64,000 nt of DNA, taken from positions 1 to 64,000 of the forward strand of contig NZ_JBDWAS010000035.1 in NCBI RefSeq assembly GCF_039978735.1. Reading direction: 5' to 3'. A program made the position numbers and the translations under genes. Below the pieces are notes generated by a model. It was not told the DNA's origin and did no database searches. It worked only from the letters and a program-made list of their open reading frames with translations. Positions 42,558 through 50,149 of this stretch are shown here, piece after piece (position 1 is the stretch's first letter; each line of letters opens with the position of its first letter). Source of the DNA: Maricaulis sp039978735 (GTDB lineage Bacteria > Pseudomonadota > Alphaproteobacteria > Caulobacterales > Maricaulaceae).

Positions 42558-42929
42558 ATGCTTCTGATCGCCGCCGCCCTGACCGTGCTGATCGGTCTCT
42601 ATCATTCCTTCGCCGGCGAGCAGCGCCTCATCCGCCCCCTCCTGGCACTGGACACCCTGCCCCGCCTGCGCGGCAGTACGAACTTCACACGGGCGCTGAT
42701 CCGCACCGCCTGGCATATCACCACCCTCGCCTGGTTCGGACTGGCCGGTATCCTTATTGTGATGGACGGGCAAAACGGCGCCGGGCGAACGGGCGTTCTG
42801 GGCATTATCGCGGCGGTATTTGCTGTCAGCGGGATAGCCGCCCTGGTCCTCGGACGCGGGCGGCACCCGGCCTGGCTGGCCTTCCTGCCGATCGCCGGCC
42901 TGTCGGGCTTCGCCGCCCTCCAAGGCTGA
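42558..42929 (+). CDS. Small four-helix membrane protein, paralog 2
   Basis: Encodes 123 residues, exactly the length of the upstream gene. It shares the pattern IGLYHSFAGEQRLIRPLLALD then IRTAWHITTLAWF, with His residues in the same places. The pair is therefore a tandem duplication that has diverged strongly. The gap to the first gene is 15 nt, so they form one transcript ending at the following terminator. Function is unknown. Confidence 0.65.
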   Translation: MLLIAAALTVLIGLYHSFAGEQRLIRPLLALDTLPRLRGSTNFTRALIRTAWHITTLAWFGLAGILIVMDGQNGAGRTGVLGIIAAVFAVSGIAALVLGRGRHPAWLAFLPIAGLSGFAALQG

Positions 42930-42943
42930 CCCGGATCCAAAGA

Positions 42944-42977
42944 GAAAGGGCGCAGCCGGCCGGCCGCGCCCTTCTTC
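42944..42977. terminator. Rho-independent terminator between convergent genes
   Basis: Stem AAGGGCGC (42946-42953) / GCGCCCTT (42966-42973) around a GC-rich loop, followed by CTTC on the plus strand. It sits between the small membrane-protein pair and the leftward thiolase gene. Confidence 0.65.
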
Positions 42978-42997
42978 ATTCAAGTCTGGCGAAACGC

Positions 42998-44188
42998 TTA
43001 CGCCATCCGCTCGACGGCCACGGCGGTCGCTTCACCGCCACCGATGCACAGCGAGGCAACGCCCTTGGTCTTGCCGGCCTTTTCCAGGGCCGCCAGCAGC
43101 GTCACCAGGATGCGGGCACCGGAGGCGCCGATCGGGTGCCCCAAGGCGCAGGCGCCGCCATTGACGTTGATGATGTCGTGGGAAATGCCCAGCTCCTTCA
43201 TCGCGATCATCGGCACGACGGCGAAAGCCTCGTTGATCTCCCACAGATCGACATCCTCGATCTGCCAGCCGGCCCGCTCGACGACCTTGCGCATGGCAGG
43301 CACCGGCGCGGTAGTGAAATAGGCCGGCTCGTGGGCGTGCGCTGCCGTGGCGACGATGCGGGCGATCGGCTTGATACCGCGGCGCTCGGCTTCGGACTGG
43401 CGCATCATCACCAGGGCTGCCGCACCGTCGGAGATTGCCGACGCATTGGCCGCCGTCACCGTACCGTCCTTGGAGAAGGCCGGACGCAGGGACGGGATTT
43501 TCTCCGGCATCGCCTTGCGCGGCAGCTCGTCGGTATCGACCGTCACATCGCCCTTGCGGGTCTGGATCGTCACCGGCGTGATCTCGCGCTTGAAATCGCC
43601 TTCCTTGGTTGCGCGCTGGGCACGGGCCAGGGTTTCCAGGGCGTAGGCATCCTGCTGCTCGCGGGTGAACTGGTGTTCTTCCGCGATCATGTCGGCATAG
43701 ACACCCATCGGCTTCTTCTCGTAGGCGTCCTCGAGACCGTCCTGGGCCATGTGATCCTTGATCGTGTCATGGCCGTATTTGAAGCCTGCGCGATGCGTGG
43801 GCAGCATGTGCGGCGCGTTGGTCATCGATTCCATGCCGCCGGCGATGATGATCTCGGCATCGCCCGAGGCAATCGCCGCGCGGCCCATGATCGCCGCCTG
43901 CATGCCCGAACCGCACATCTTGTTCAGCGTGGTCGCCTCGACGGATTTGGGCAGGCCGGCCTTGATCGCGGCCTGGCGGCCCGGCGCCTGGCCCTGGCCG
44001 GCCATCAGCACATTGCCCATCAGGATCTGGTCGACATCGTCGCCGGCGAGACCGGCCTCTTCCATCGCCGCCTTGACGGCAATCGCACCGAGTTCGTTGG
44101 CCGAAAGCGGCGCCAGCTCACCCAGCAGGCCGCCCATCGGGGTGCGGGCCATGCCGACGATGACAATGGGATCGTCGCTAGCACTCAT
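42998..44188 (-). CDS. Acetyl-CoA C-acyltransferase (thiolase)
   Basis: Encodes 396 residues. The nucleophilic Cys92 is in TLNKMCGSGMQAA. His351 is in GACALGHPIGASGAR and the acid/base Cys381 is in LCIGGGEATA, completing the triad. The sequence resembles acetoacetyl-CoA thiolases as well as 3-ketoacyl-CoA thiolases, so direction (biosynthetic or degradative) cannot be fixed. A partner dehydrogenase or PHB genes are not adjacent. It could serve the last steps of Ile/Leu breakdown started by the bkd operon nearby. Confidence 0.93.
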   Translation of the reverse strand: MSASDDPIVIVGMARTPMGGLLGELAPLSANELGAIAVKAAMEEAGLAGDDVDQILMGNVLMAGQGQAPGRQAAIKAGLPKSVEATTLNKMCGSGMQAAIMGRAAIASGDAEIIIAGGMESMTNAPHMLPTHRAGFKYGHDTIKDHMAQDGLEDAYEKKPMGVYADMIAEEHQFTREQQDAYALETLARAQRATKEGDFKREITPVTIQTRKGDVTVDTDELPRKAMPEKIPSLRPAFSKDGTVTAANASAISDGAAALVMMRQSEAERRGIKPIARIVATAAHAHEPAYFTTAPVPAMRKVVERAGWQIEDVDLWEINEAFAVVPMIAMKELGISHDIINVNGGACALGHPIGASGARILVTLLAALEKAGKTKGVASLCIGGGEATAVAVERMA

Positions 44189-44232
44189 TTCGTGTCTCCT
44201 CAGGGGTTGGTTTCGTCTCTAGTCTGGCGCGC

Positions 44233-44739
44233 ATGATCGAAAGATGCGGCACAGCGTCAAGCATTTTCGCAGATGCAACATCCGCGGTCCGGACCTGGCC
44301 GCGATTGTCCGAATGGGGACAATCCCTTCTGCTGTTTGGCGTTTTCGCGCTCATCGCTGCCTATTTGGGGCAACATGAATCACTGTTCAAGTTTTCCTTG
44401 ACCGATGAATGGGCGCCATTCATCGCCGTCGCCGTGATCGCAATCCTCGTTCCGTCACTCGCCGAAGAGATGTTTTTCCGGGTCCTGCTCGGCGGCCGGA
44501 CCGGCTGGCTGAGAGCCGGAATTGCCATCGCCGCTTTCGTACTCTGGCACCCCATACAGGTCTGGCTCGGCCTGCCGATGGCCCAGCCGGTCTTTCTGGA
44601 GCCCGGCTTCCTGGCGATCGTGGCGCTGCTGGGACTGGTGTGTACGCTCGTCTGGCGGCGCAGCGGATCCGTGTGGCCCGCCGTCATGATCCACTGGCTG
44701 ACCGTGGTGGCGTGGAAGGGGCTGACGGTTCCGGGCTAG
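44233..44739 (+). CDS. CPBP-family intramembrane protease (short form)
   Basis: Encodes 168 residues with four to five membrane helices. Motif 1 is VPSLAEEMFFRVLL, with the catalytic glutamate pair. FVLWHPIQVWL and AVMIHWLTV supply the conserved His residues. It is shorter than the CPBP protein at 11392. Its stop codon overlaps that of the convergent parD-like gene. Targets are unknown. Confidence 0.82.
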   Translation: MIERCGTASSIFADATSAVRTWPRLSEWGQSLLLFGVFALIAAYLGQHESLFKFSLTDEWAPFIAVAVIAILVPSLAEEMFFRVLLGGRTGWLRAGIAIAAFVLWHPIQVWLGLPMAQPVFLEPGFLAIVALLGLVCTLVWRRSGSVWPAVMIHWLTVVAWKGLTVPG

Positions 44740-44981
44740 GCCTTGGCCGATCCAAGCCGCTGGGCCGTTTGCCTCAGGTGCGCCTTCACCTCTCCCAGCG
44801 TATAACGCCGGGGATCGGCCAAAGCCTCTTCCAGCGATTGCCTAAGCTCCGCCAGCTTCGCCTCGCGTTCAGCGATGAGGCGCAACCCGTCTTCCACCAC
44901 TTCGGCCTCCGTCTTGTAACGGCCCTGTTCAACCTGCTCCTTCACGAAGATCTGCCAGCGCTTGTCGAGCGAAATGGACAT
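44736..44981 (-). CDS. ParD-like ribbon-helix-helix antitoxin without adjacent toxin
   Basis: Encodes 81 residues. The N-terminal ribbon and helices (SISLDKRWQIFVKEQVEQGRYKTEAEVVEDGLRLIAERE) match the ParD/CopG-like family, and the acidic C-terminal part would bind a toxin. AAGGAGG lies 5 nt before the ATG, an unusually strong ribosome site. The usual ParE toxin gene should follow on the minus strand, but that space is filled by the convergent CPBP gene. It is therefore an orphan antitoxin or regulator. Confidence 0.8.
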   Translation of the reverse strand: MSISLDKRWQIFVKEQVEQGRYKTEAEVVEDGLRLIAEREAKLAELRQSLEEALADPRRYTLGEVKAHLRQTAQRLGSAKA

Positions 44982-45081
44982 GGGACGCCTCCTTGAGGTT
45001 GTAATTCTAGCACGCTTCAGCGGGGAATGCTCCCCTTTTGTTCCGCTTCAACGGAGAGTATTTTCGTCGGCCATACATACG

Positions 45082-45238
45082 CCGTCATCCCAAGGTCCCT
45101 GCGCAGCAGGGATCCGGGCGACCTCAGCTGACCTGTCGGCAAATCTTGCGCGCCGCCGCAGCCTGTTTTCCACCTGGGTAGCTGAGGTCCCCCGGACCAC
45201 CCGCCTGCGCTTCGCGCAGGCTGGCCGGGGGATGACGG
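45082..45238. repeat. 157-nt palindromic element (MITE-like)
   Basis: The ends CCGTCATCCC (45082-45091) and GGGATGACGG (45229-45238) are exact inverted repeats. Inside them GACCTCAGCT (45120-45129) pairs with AGCTGAGGTC (45180-45189), and each half contains a smaller hairpin (CCTGCGC-TTC-GCGCAGG on the right). It fills the 318-nt gap between parD and mnmA. There is no coding content. Confidence 0.65.
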
Positions 45239-45299
45239 TGCGTGGGGGCAAGAAAGGAATCTCGCCCGGGAACGCGCGCCACAGACACACGTCCCTGCC

Positions 45300-46517
45300 C
45301 TACCCGATCAGCCGCACGCCCGTCCCGGCATTCCCCCGCCCGCTCGTCGACGCAATCCAGCCGCCGCCCAACACGCGGTCTTCGTCATCGCTGGAATAGA
45401 AGACGCAGGCCTGGCCCGGCGCAACGCCCTCCTCGCCCTTGGCGAGGACGACGCTGACGCTATCGCCATCGACCGCCAGGGCGGCCGGCACGGGCGGCCG
45501 CGTCGAGCGCACCTTCACGCGCACGGGCGCACCGTCCGACAGGGCGTCATCGCCCAGCCAGTTGATCTCCTTCAGGCCGATCGTGTCGACTTCCAGCGCC
45601 TCGCGCGGGCCGACAATCACCTGCGCCGTTTCAGCGTCGAGGCGCACGACATAGAGCGGGTCGCCCAGGGCGATATTCAGCCCGCGGCGCTGGCCGACCG
45701 TATAGCGGATCACCCCGTCATGCGTGCCCAGAACCCGGCCGTCGACATGCACGATCTCGCCCGGACGCGAAGCGCCGGGACGGACCTTCTCGACAATGTC
45801 GACATAGCGGCCCTGGGGCACAAAGCAGATGTCCTGGCTGTCCGGCTTGTCGGCAACGATGAGGCCGAAAGCCTCGGCCAGCTGGCGCGTCTGGTCCTTG
45901 TTCAGATGACCCAGCGGGAAGCGCAGGAAGTCCAGCTGCTCGTGCGTGGTCGCGAACAGGAAATAGGACTGGTCCTTGCCGGCATCGGCAGCACGGCGCA
46001 GCTCCGGTCCGTTCGGGCCGGCCACGCGCTGGATGTAATGCCCGGTCGCCATGCAGGCCGCGCCCAGTTGGCGCGCCGTGTCCAGGAGATCGGCAAACTT
46101 GACCGTCTGGTTGCAGCGCACGCAGGGAATGGGCGTGTAGCCGGCCAGATAGGTGTCGGCGAACGCCTCGATCACCGCCTCGCGGAAGCGGCTTTCATAG
46201 TCGAGCACATAGTGGGGAAAGCCGCAGGCCTCGGCAACGCGCTTGGCGTCGTAGATGTCCTGACCGGCACAGCACGCGCCCTTCTTCTGGATCGCGGCGC
46301 CATGATCGTAGAGCTGCAGCGTCACGCCGACGACGTCATAGCCGGCGCGGTGCAGCGCGGCCGCGGTGACGGAACTGTCGACGCCACCGGACATGGCCAC
46401 CACGACGCGATGGTCCGCCGGGTTGCCGCCCAGCCCCAGCGGATCGCCGGACAGGTTGAATTCAGAAAGCAGTGCATCGGCGCGCGCCAGGGCGTCGCCG
46501 GAAACCAGCGTGGTCAT
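45300..46517 (-). CDS. mnmA: tRNA-specific 2-thiouridylase
   Basis: Encodes 405 residues. The PP-loop is VVVAMSGGVDSSVTAAAL. The first Cys region is KGACCAGQDIYDAKRVAEACG and the catalytic pair region includes YTPIPCVRCNQTVKF. The C-terminal beta-barrel includes TVGQRRGLNIA. It thiolates U34 of Lys, Glu and Gln tRNAs. It is a single gene, with its start 57 nt upstream of the flgL stop in a leftward series. Confidence 0.96.
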   Translation of the reverse strand: MTTLVSGDALARADALLSEFNLSGDPLGLGGNPADHRVVVAMSGGVDSSVTAAALHRAGYDVVGVTLQLYDHGAAIQKKGACCAGQDIYDAKRVAEACGFPHYVLDYESRFREAVIEAFADTYLAGYTPIPCVRCNQTVKFADLLDTARQLGAACMATGHYIQRVAGPNGPELRRAADAGKDQSYFLFATTHEQLDFLRFPLGHLNKDQTRQLAEAFGLIVADKPDSQDICFVPQGRYVDIVEKVRPGASRPGEIVHVDGRVLGTHDGVIRYTVGQRRGLNIALGDPLYVVRLDAETAQVIVGPREALEVDTIGLKEINWLGDDALSDGAPVRVKVRSTRPPVPAALAVDGDSVSVVLAKGEEGVAPGQACVFYSSDDEDRVLGGGWIASTSGRGNAGTGVRLIG

Positions 46518-46574
46518 TCTTGCGCCTCCAACGGGGTCAAGGCCCGGAGCAAACGGTTATCGATGACGCGCTGT

Positions 46575-47489
46575 CTACCGCAGATAGTTCAGCAGCGAAA
46601 CCTGGTTCAGCGAGGAGAAGGTCGCCGCCGAGACCTGCACGGCCGTCTGGGCCTGCTGGAAACGGGTCGCGGCCTCGGCCATGTCGGCGTCCTCGATGTC
46701 GGAAATCATCAGGGTGATGAAGTCCTGGCGCTCGACATGATTGGTCTTCAGGTTCTCCACATGCGCCTGCCGCGTGCCGTTCTCGCCGACGCGGGCGTGC
46801 AGATTGTCGAGTGCAGACACGACATTCTGGATCTCGGTCTGCAGGAAGGCTTCCTGCGCCGCGGAGAGCGGGCTGGCGAAGGGACCGTTCGGGCCGGCGT
46901 CGAAATCGGCGATCCGCTTGAAGGACGCCATCACATCGCCGCCGACATCGCTGGCCAGCATGCCCACCTCGATCGAGTAATTCTGGTCGAGCTGGACCTG
47001 CGGCTTGCGGTCATTGTTCTGGAAGGCCTCGTCGGCATTGCCCATGGGCACAAGTTCGGACAGATCCGAGATCCCGACCGACGGCACATCGGCGCGCGTA
47101 CCGCTGAACAGATAGGTGCCGGCATGCTGCGTGTTGAGCGCGTTGGTGACCTCGTAGAAGGCCTCACGCGTCTGCTGCATGATGTAGTCGCCTTCCTTGG
47201 TGGTGATCGCAAGGCGCAGGCTGTTGGCGGCGTCGGCGATATGCTCCAGCGCCGTGTCCTGGGCAGCCAGGCGCGTCTCGGTGCGCGTCGCGGCTTCCTC
47301 ATAGCTCTTGGCCTGGGTTTCCGCGGCGCGGGCGGCCGACAGCATCTCGGCCTGATAGCCGACGCCCTTGAGATCATGCACCAGCTTGCCGGTCGTCAGC
47401 TGCTGCTGCGCCTCGAACATCTGCTTCTGGGCCTTCATCAGGTCCATCAGCGCCGACTGGTTGGCGGCATAGGTGGAAATCCGCGTCAT
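46575..47489 (-). CDS. flgL: Flagellar hook-associated protein 3 (hook-filament junction)
   Basis: Encodes 304 residues. The N-terminal flagellin-like coil TRISTYAANQSALMDLMKAQKQMFEAQQQLTTGKLV and the C-terminal coil EDADMAEAATRFQQAQTAVQVSAATFSSLNQVSLLNYL pair in the axial-protein D0/D1 region. It joins FlgK to the filament. It is downstream of flgK (14 nt) and so in the same sigma-54-type transcription unit. Confidence 0.92.
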   Translation of the reverse strand: MTRISTYAANQSALMDLMKAQKQMFEAQQQLTTGKLVHDLKGVGYQAEMLSAARAAETQAKSYEEAATRTETRLAAQDTALEHIADAANSLRLAITTKEGDYIMQQTREAFYEVTNALNTQHAGTYLFSGTRADVPSVGISDLSELVPMGNADEAFQNNDRKPQVQLDQNYSIEVGMLASDVGGDVMASFKRIADFDAGPNGPFASPLSAAQEAFLQTEIQNVVSALDNLHARVGENGTRQAHVENLKTNHVERQDFITLMISDIEDADMAEAATRFQQAQTAVQVSAATFSSLNQVSLLNYLR

Positions 47490-47503
47490 GGGTTCAAAAC
47501 CTC

Positions 47504-49645
47504 CTAGACGATATTCAGGAGAATATCGGTCATTTCCTTGGCGGCCTGCAGCATGCGGGCCGATGCGTTATAGGATGTCTGGAAGCGCGTCATCGCGGCG
47601 AGTTCCTCGTCGAGATTGACCCCTTCCACATCGGTGCGTTTCTGGGCCGCGGTCTCACGCAGCACGGCCGCCGATCCGGCGACACTCTCGGCACGCGAGG
47701 CGCGCGAGCCGACTGCGCCGGCCATGCGGGAGGCGTAGTCCTGCAGGCTCACCGTCGTGCGGTTCAGCGAACCGGCCGCATCGAAGCCGCGGGGATTGGT
47801 CAGCGCGCCCTGCAGCGCGATACCGCCGCGATTGTCGCCAGCCGTCACGACGACATCGCCGACAACCGTCGCGCCATCAATGTCCAGCTGGGCCAGGGCC
47901 AGCCGCGAGGCGTTCGACCGGATCGCCGGATCGACCTCGAAGCTTTCCGAACGCCCCGCACGGGCTTCCAGTCCGACGCCGAAGATTTCCGAGAAGGCGA
48001 GCCCCGATCCCGGCCGCGATGTGTTGTCGCCGGTCAGGTTGACGTCGAAGGCCTCGTAGCCGGCATTCGGCGTCGAGGTCAGTTCGCCATTGGCGTCCAG
48101 ACTGAAGGTGACATAGCGGCCGACACCCGTCGTGGTGTTGTTCAGCGCCGTGATGACATCGTTGAAGCTCTGGCCGGCAACCATCGGGATATCGACCGTC
48201 GTAACCCGGTCGCCCGCTGCCGTCTTCACTTCAAAACTGATCGTGGAGCCGCCGGCAAACCCGTGCAGTTCGGCGCCGGTCATGCCGGTTTCGAAAAAGC
48301 CGGGCTCGTTCGACCGCACGACATCGTTGAGACCGAAGAAGTGCGCAAAGCCGCGGCCGCCCCGGTCACTGGGATTGGCGTCATCCTGCAGGGTGGCGAT
48401 GCCGTTGGCCGCAGCATCCGCGGCGATCGTCAGCTGGCCATTGGCAAAACTGGCCGACCCGACACCGCCCAGCGCCGTATCGATCGCCGTGGTGAGGCTG
48501 GCCACCGTCGCACCGATCGCAGCGGCCGGGCCGCCATCGACCGACAGCGTGCCGGCGTCGAAGTCGATATCGACGCGCCGAACCAGCGTGCCGGTATTAT
48601 CCGTCACGGCGAGCGTAGTTGCGCCGGTGAAATTGTGCAGATCCGTGCCTTCCAGGCCGGTATTCCGCCCGCTCAGCGTCTGCGGCGGCGGATAGGCGGT
48701 GGCATTGTTGTGCGCCGCGTTCAGCGCGTCGGCCGCACCCGAGGTCAACTCCGCCAGCTCTTCGGCCATGGCGGGCAATTCCTTGTCCCGCATGTCGATG
48801 AGGGCGCGCAGCTCGCCGCTGGTGATATGGCTGTCCAGCTGCTGCGCCGTGCCGCCATTGGGCGGCTGGACGAAAATATTGCCGTAGTCGATGCCATAGG
48901 CACCCGTGCCGCCGGCATCATAGCTCAGCTTGGCCGGGTAATTGTCGAGCAGCAGCACGCCATCGCCGGTGCGCACCACGACCCGGCCGTCAGGCTGGTA
49001 GTCCGAGCGCACGTCCATGTATTGCGACAGCTCGTCGAGCAGTTCTGACTGGCGGTTCTCCGCGCCGGATGTATCGCCGCCCGTGGTGGCAAGACTCTGG
49101 ACACTGGAGTTGAGCTCGTAGAGCTCGTTGATGATCTCGTTGACCCGCGTGACATTGGCATTGATCTTCGAGTCCGACTCCAGCCGGTAATTCCGGATCT
49201 CGCCGGACAGGCGCTTGGCCTCGTCGAAGAAGGATTGCAGGTCGGAGGCCGCCGAGAGACGGGCCACGGCCAGGGTGGGGTCCACACTGGCCTGCGACAG
49301 GCCGGAGAAAGCCGCATTCATGCGCGAGAACAGCGAGCCGGCATCGTCCAGCTTGCCGAACTGCGCCTGCACCCGGTCCAGCATCTTGGCGCTCAGCTCG
49401 GCCGCGCCGGCATCGCTGATCGCCCGCAGGGATGCGGTCTGGAGGTGGCGGTCGACGATCCGGTGGATGCCGACGACTTCCACGCCCATCGCCACGCCGC
49501 CGACATTGCGAGCCTGCAGCAGCGCTTCCGTGCGGGCATAGCCCGGCGTGTTGACGTTGGCGACATTGTTGGAGGTGGCGCGCAGGCCGGCCTGGCTGGC
49601 CGAAAGGCCCGACAGCGCGTTTCCGAGAATTCCGTTCAGCGACAT
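47504..49645 (-). CDS. flgK: Flagellar hook-associated protein 1
   Basis: Encodes 713 residues. The N-terminal axial motif SLNGILGNALSGLSASQAGLRATSNNVANVNTPGYARTEAL is diagnostic. The C-terminus GVNLDEELAAMTRFQTSYNASARMLQAAKEMTDILLNIV closes the coil. The long middle is Gly/Ala/Asp-rich, a variable surface domain. It caps the hook. A leader of about 205 nt separates its start from a sigma-54-type promoter at 49850-49867. Confidence 0.95.
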   Translation of the reverse strand: MSLNGILGNALSGLSASQAGLRATSNNVANVNTPGYARTEALLQARNVGGVAMGVEVVGIHRIVDRHLQTASLRAISDAGAAELSAKMLDRVQAQFGKLDDAGSLFSRMNAAFSGLSQASVDPTLAVARLSAASDLQSFFDEAKRLSGEIRNYRLESDSKINANVTRVNEIINELYELNSSVQSLATTGGDTSGAENRQSELLDELSQYMDVRSDYQPDGRVVVRTGDGVLLLDNYPAKLSYDAGGTGAYGIDYGNIFVQPPNGGTAQQLDSHITSGELRALIDMRDKELPAMAEELAELTSGAADALNAAHNNATAYPPPQTLSGRNTGLEGTDLHNFTGATTLAVTDNTGTLVRRVDIDFDAGTLSVDGGPAAAIGATVASLTTAIDTALGGVGSASFANGQLTIAADAAANGIATLQDDANPSDRGGRGFAHFFGLNDVVRSNEPGFFETGMTGAELHGFAGGSTISFEVKTAAGDRVTTVDIPMVAGQSFNDVITALNNTTTGVGRYVTFSLDANGELTSTPNAGYEAFDVNLTGDNTSRPGSGLAFSEIFGVGLEARAGRSESFEVDPAIRSNASRLALAQLDIDGATVVGDVVVTAGDNRGGIALQGALTNPRGFDAAGSLNRTTVSLQDYASRMAGAVGSRASRAESVAGSAAVLRETAAQKRTDVEGVNLDEELAAMTRFQTSYNASARMLQAAKEMTDILLNIV

Positions 49646-49849
49646 GTTCCGCTCCCTGCGCGCAGGCCGATCAGACGGGCCGGGCGGTCAATTCTGCCGC
49701 CGGCACGGCAAGCCTTGCCGGGTCGCCGGGGGCGGCGCACACCGTGTTCAAGCCAAGCTGCCATCTCGTAACCCATTGCGATATTTCGACCTTTGCGCAT
49801 TCGATCCATTCGGCGTCCATCCGCGAGACGGATCGGCCTGTCCCTGACG

Positions 49850-49867
49850 TCGCAAGGGGCGGGCCAG
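49850..49867 (-). promoter_or_regulatory. Sigma-54 promoter for flgK-flgL
   Basis: On the minus strand CTGGCCCGCCCCTTGCGA has GG and GC separated by exactly 10 nt, with TTGC at -12, matching the sigma-54 consensus. It is almost identical to the promoter at 50079-50095 on the other strand. It implies RpoN and FlbD control of flgK-flgL. The 5' leader would be about 200 nt. Confidence 0.7.
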
Positions 49868-49892
49868 TTTTCAGATCGCCTGACCGGGGCCT

Positions 49893-49928
49893 GTCGGGTG
49901 ACCGGAAACTGTGTCGGGTGAACAGGAA
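49893..49928. promoter_or_regulatory. Two direct repeats 20 bp apart, candidate FlbD enhancer
   Basis: GTCGGGTGA occurs at 49893-49901 and at 49913-49921, each followed within a few bases by GGAA. The 20-bp spacing puts both on the same helical face. They lie between the two divergent sigma-54 promoters, where an enhancer-binding protein would act. The rest of the 504-nt intergenic region holds no gene that I can support. Confidence 0.45.
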
Positions 49929-50078
49929 CGCGCCCGCGCGCGAGGCTGCGCCGGAGCGCGAGGCGGAGACCGGCAGCTTCGGCCCACCACCGGGTAAGTT
50001 TGGCCGGGCAGAAGCGGTACCGGCAACCGATTACCGGGAAATTAATTCGTATTTTCAGCTACTTATTGCAAACCTGAA

Positions 50079-50095
50079 TTGGCACGCCCCTTGCG
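50079..50095 (+). promoter_or_regulatory. Sigma-54 promoter for fliK-flgD-flgE
   Basis: TTGGCACGCCCCTTGCG contains TGGCACG-N4-TTGC with correct GG-N10-GC spacing, a near-perfect sigma-54 consensus. It lies about 55 nt before the fliK ATG. Flagellar hook genes of caulobacters are known to use sigma-54 with FlbD. Confidence 0.88.
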
Positions 50096-50149
50096 ACCGG
50101 ATCGGCAAGCCAGGCGCGGATAGCGCTGCAAGAACAAGATGGACCGGAC

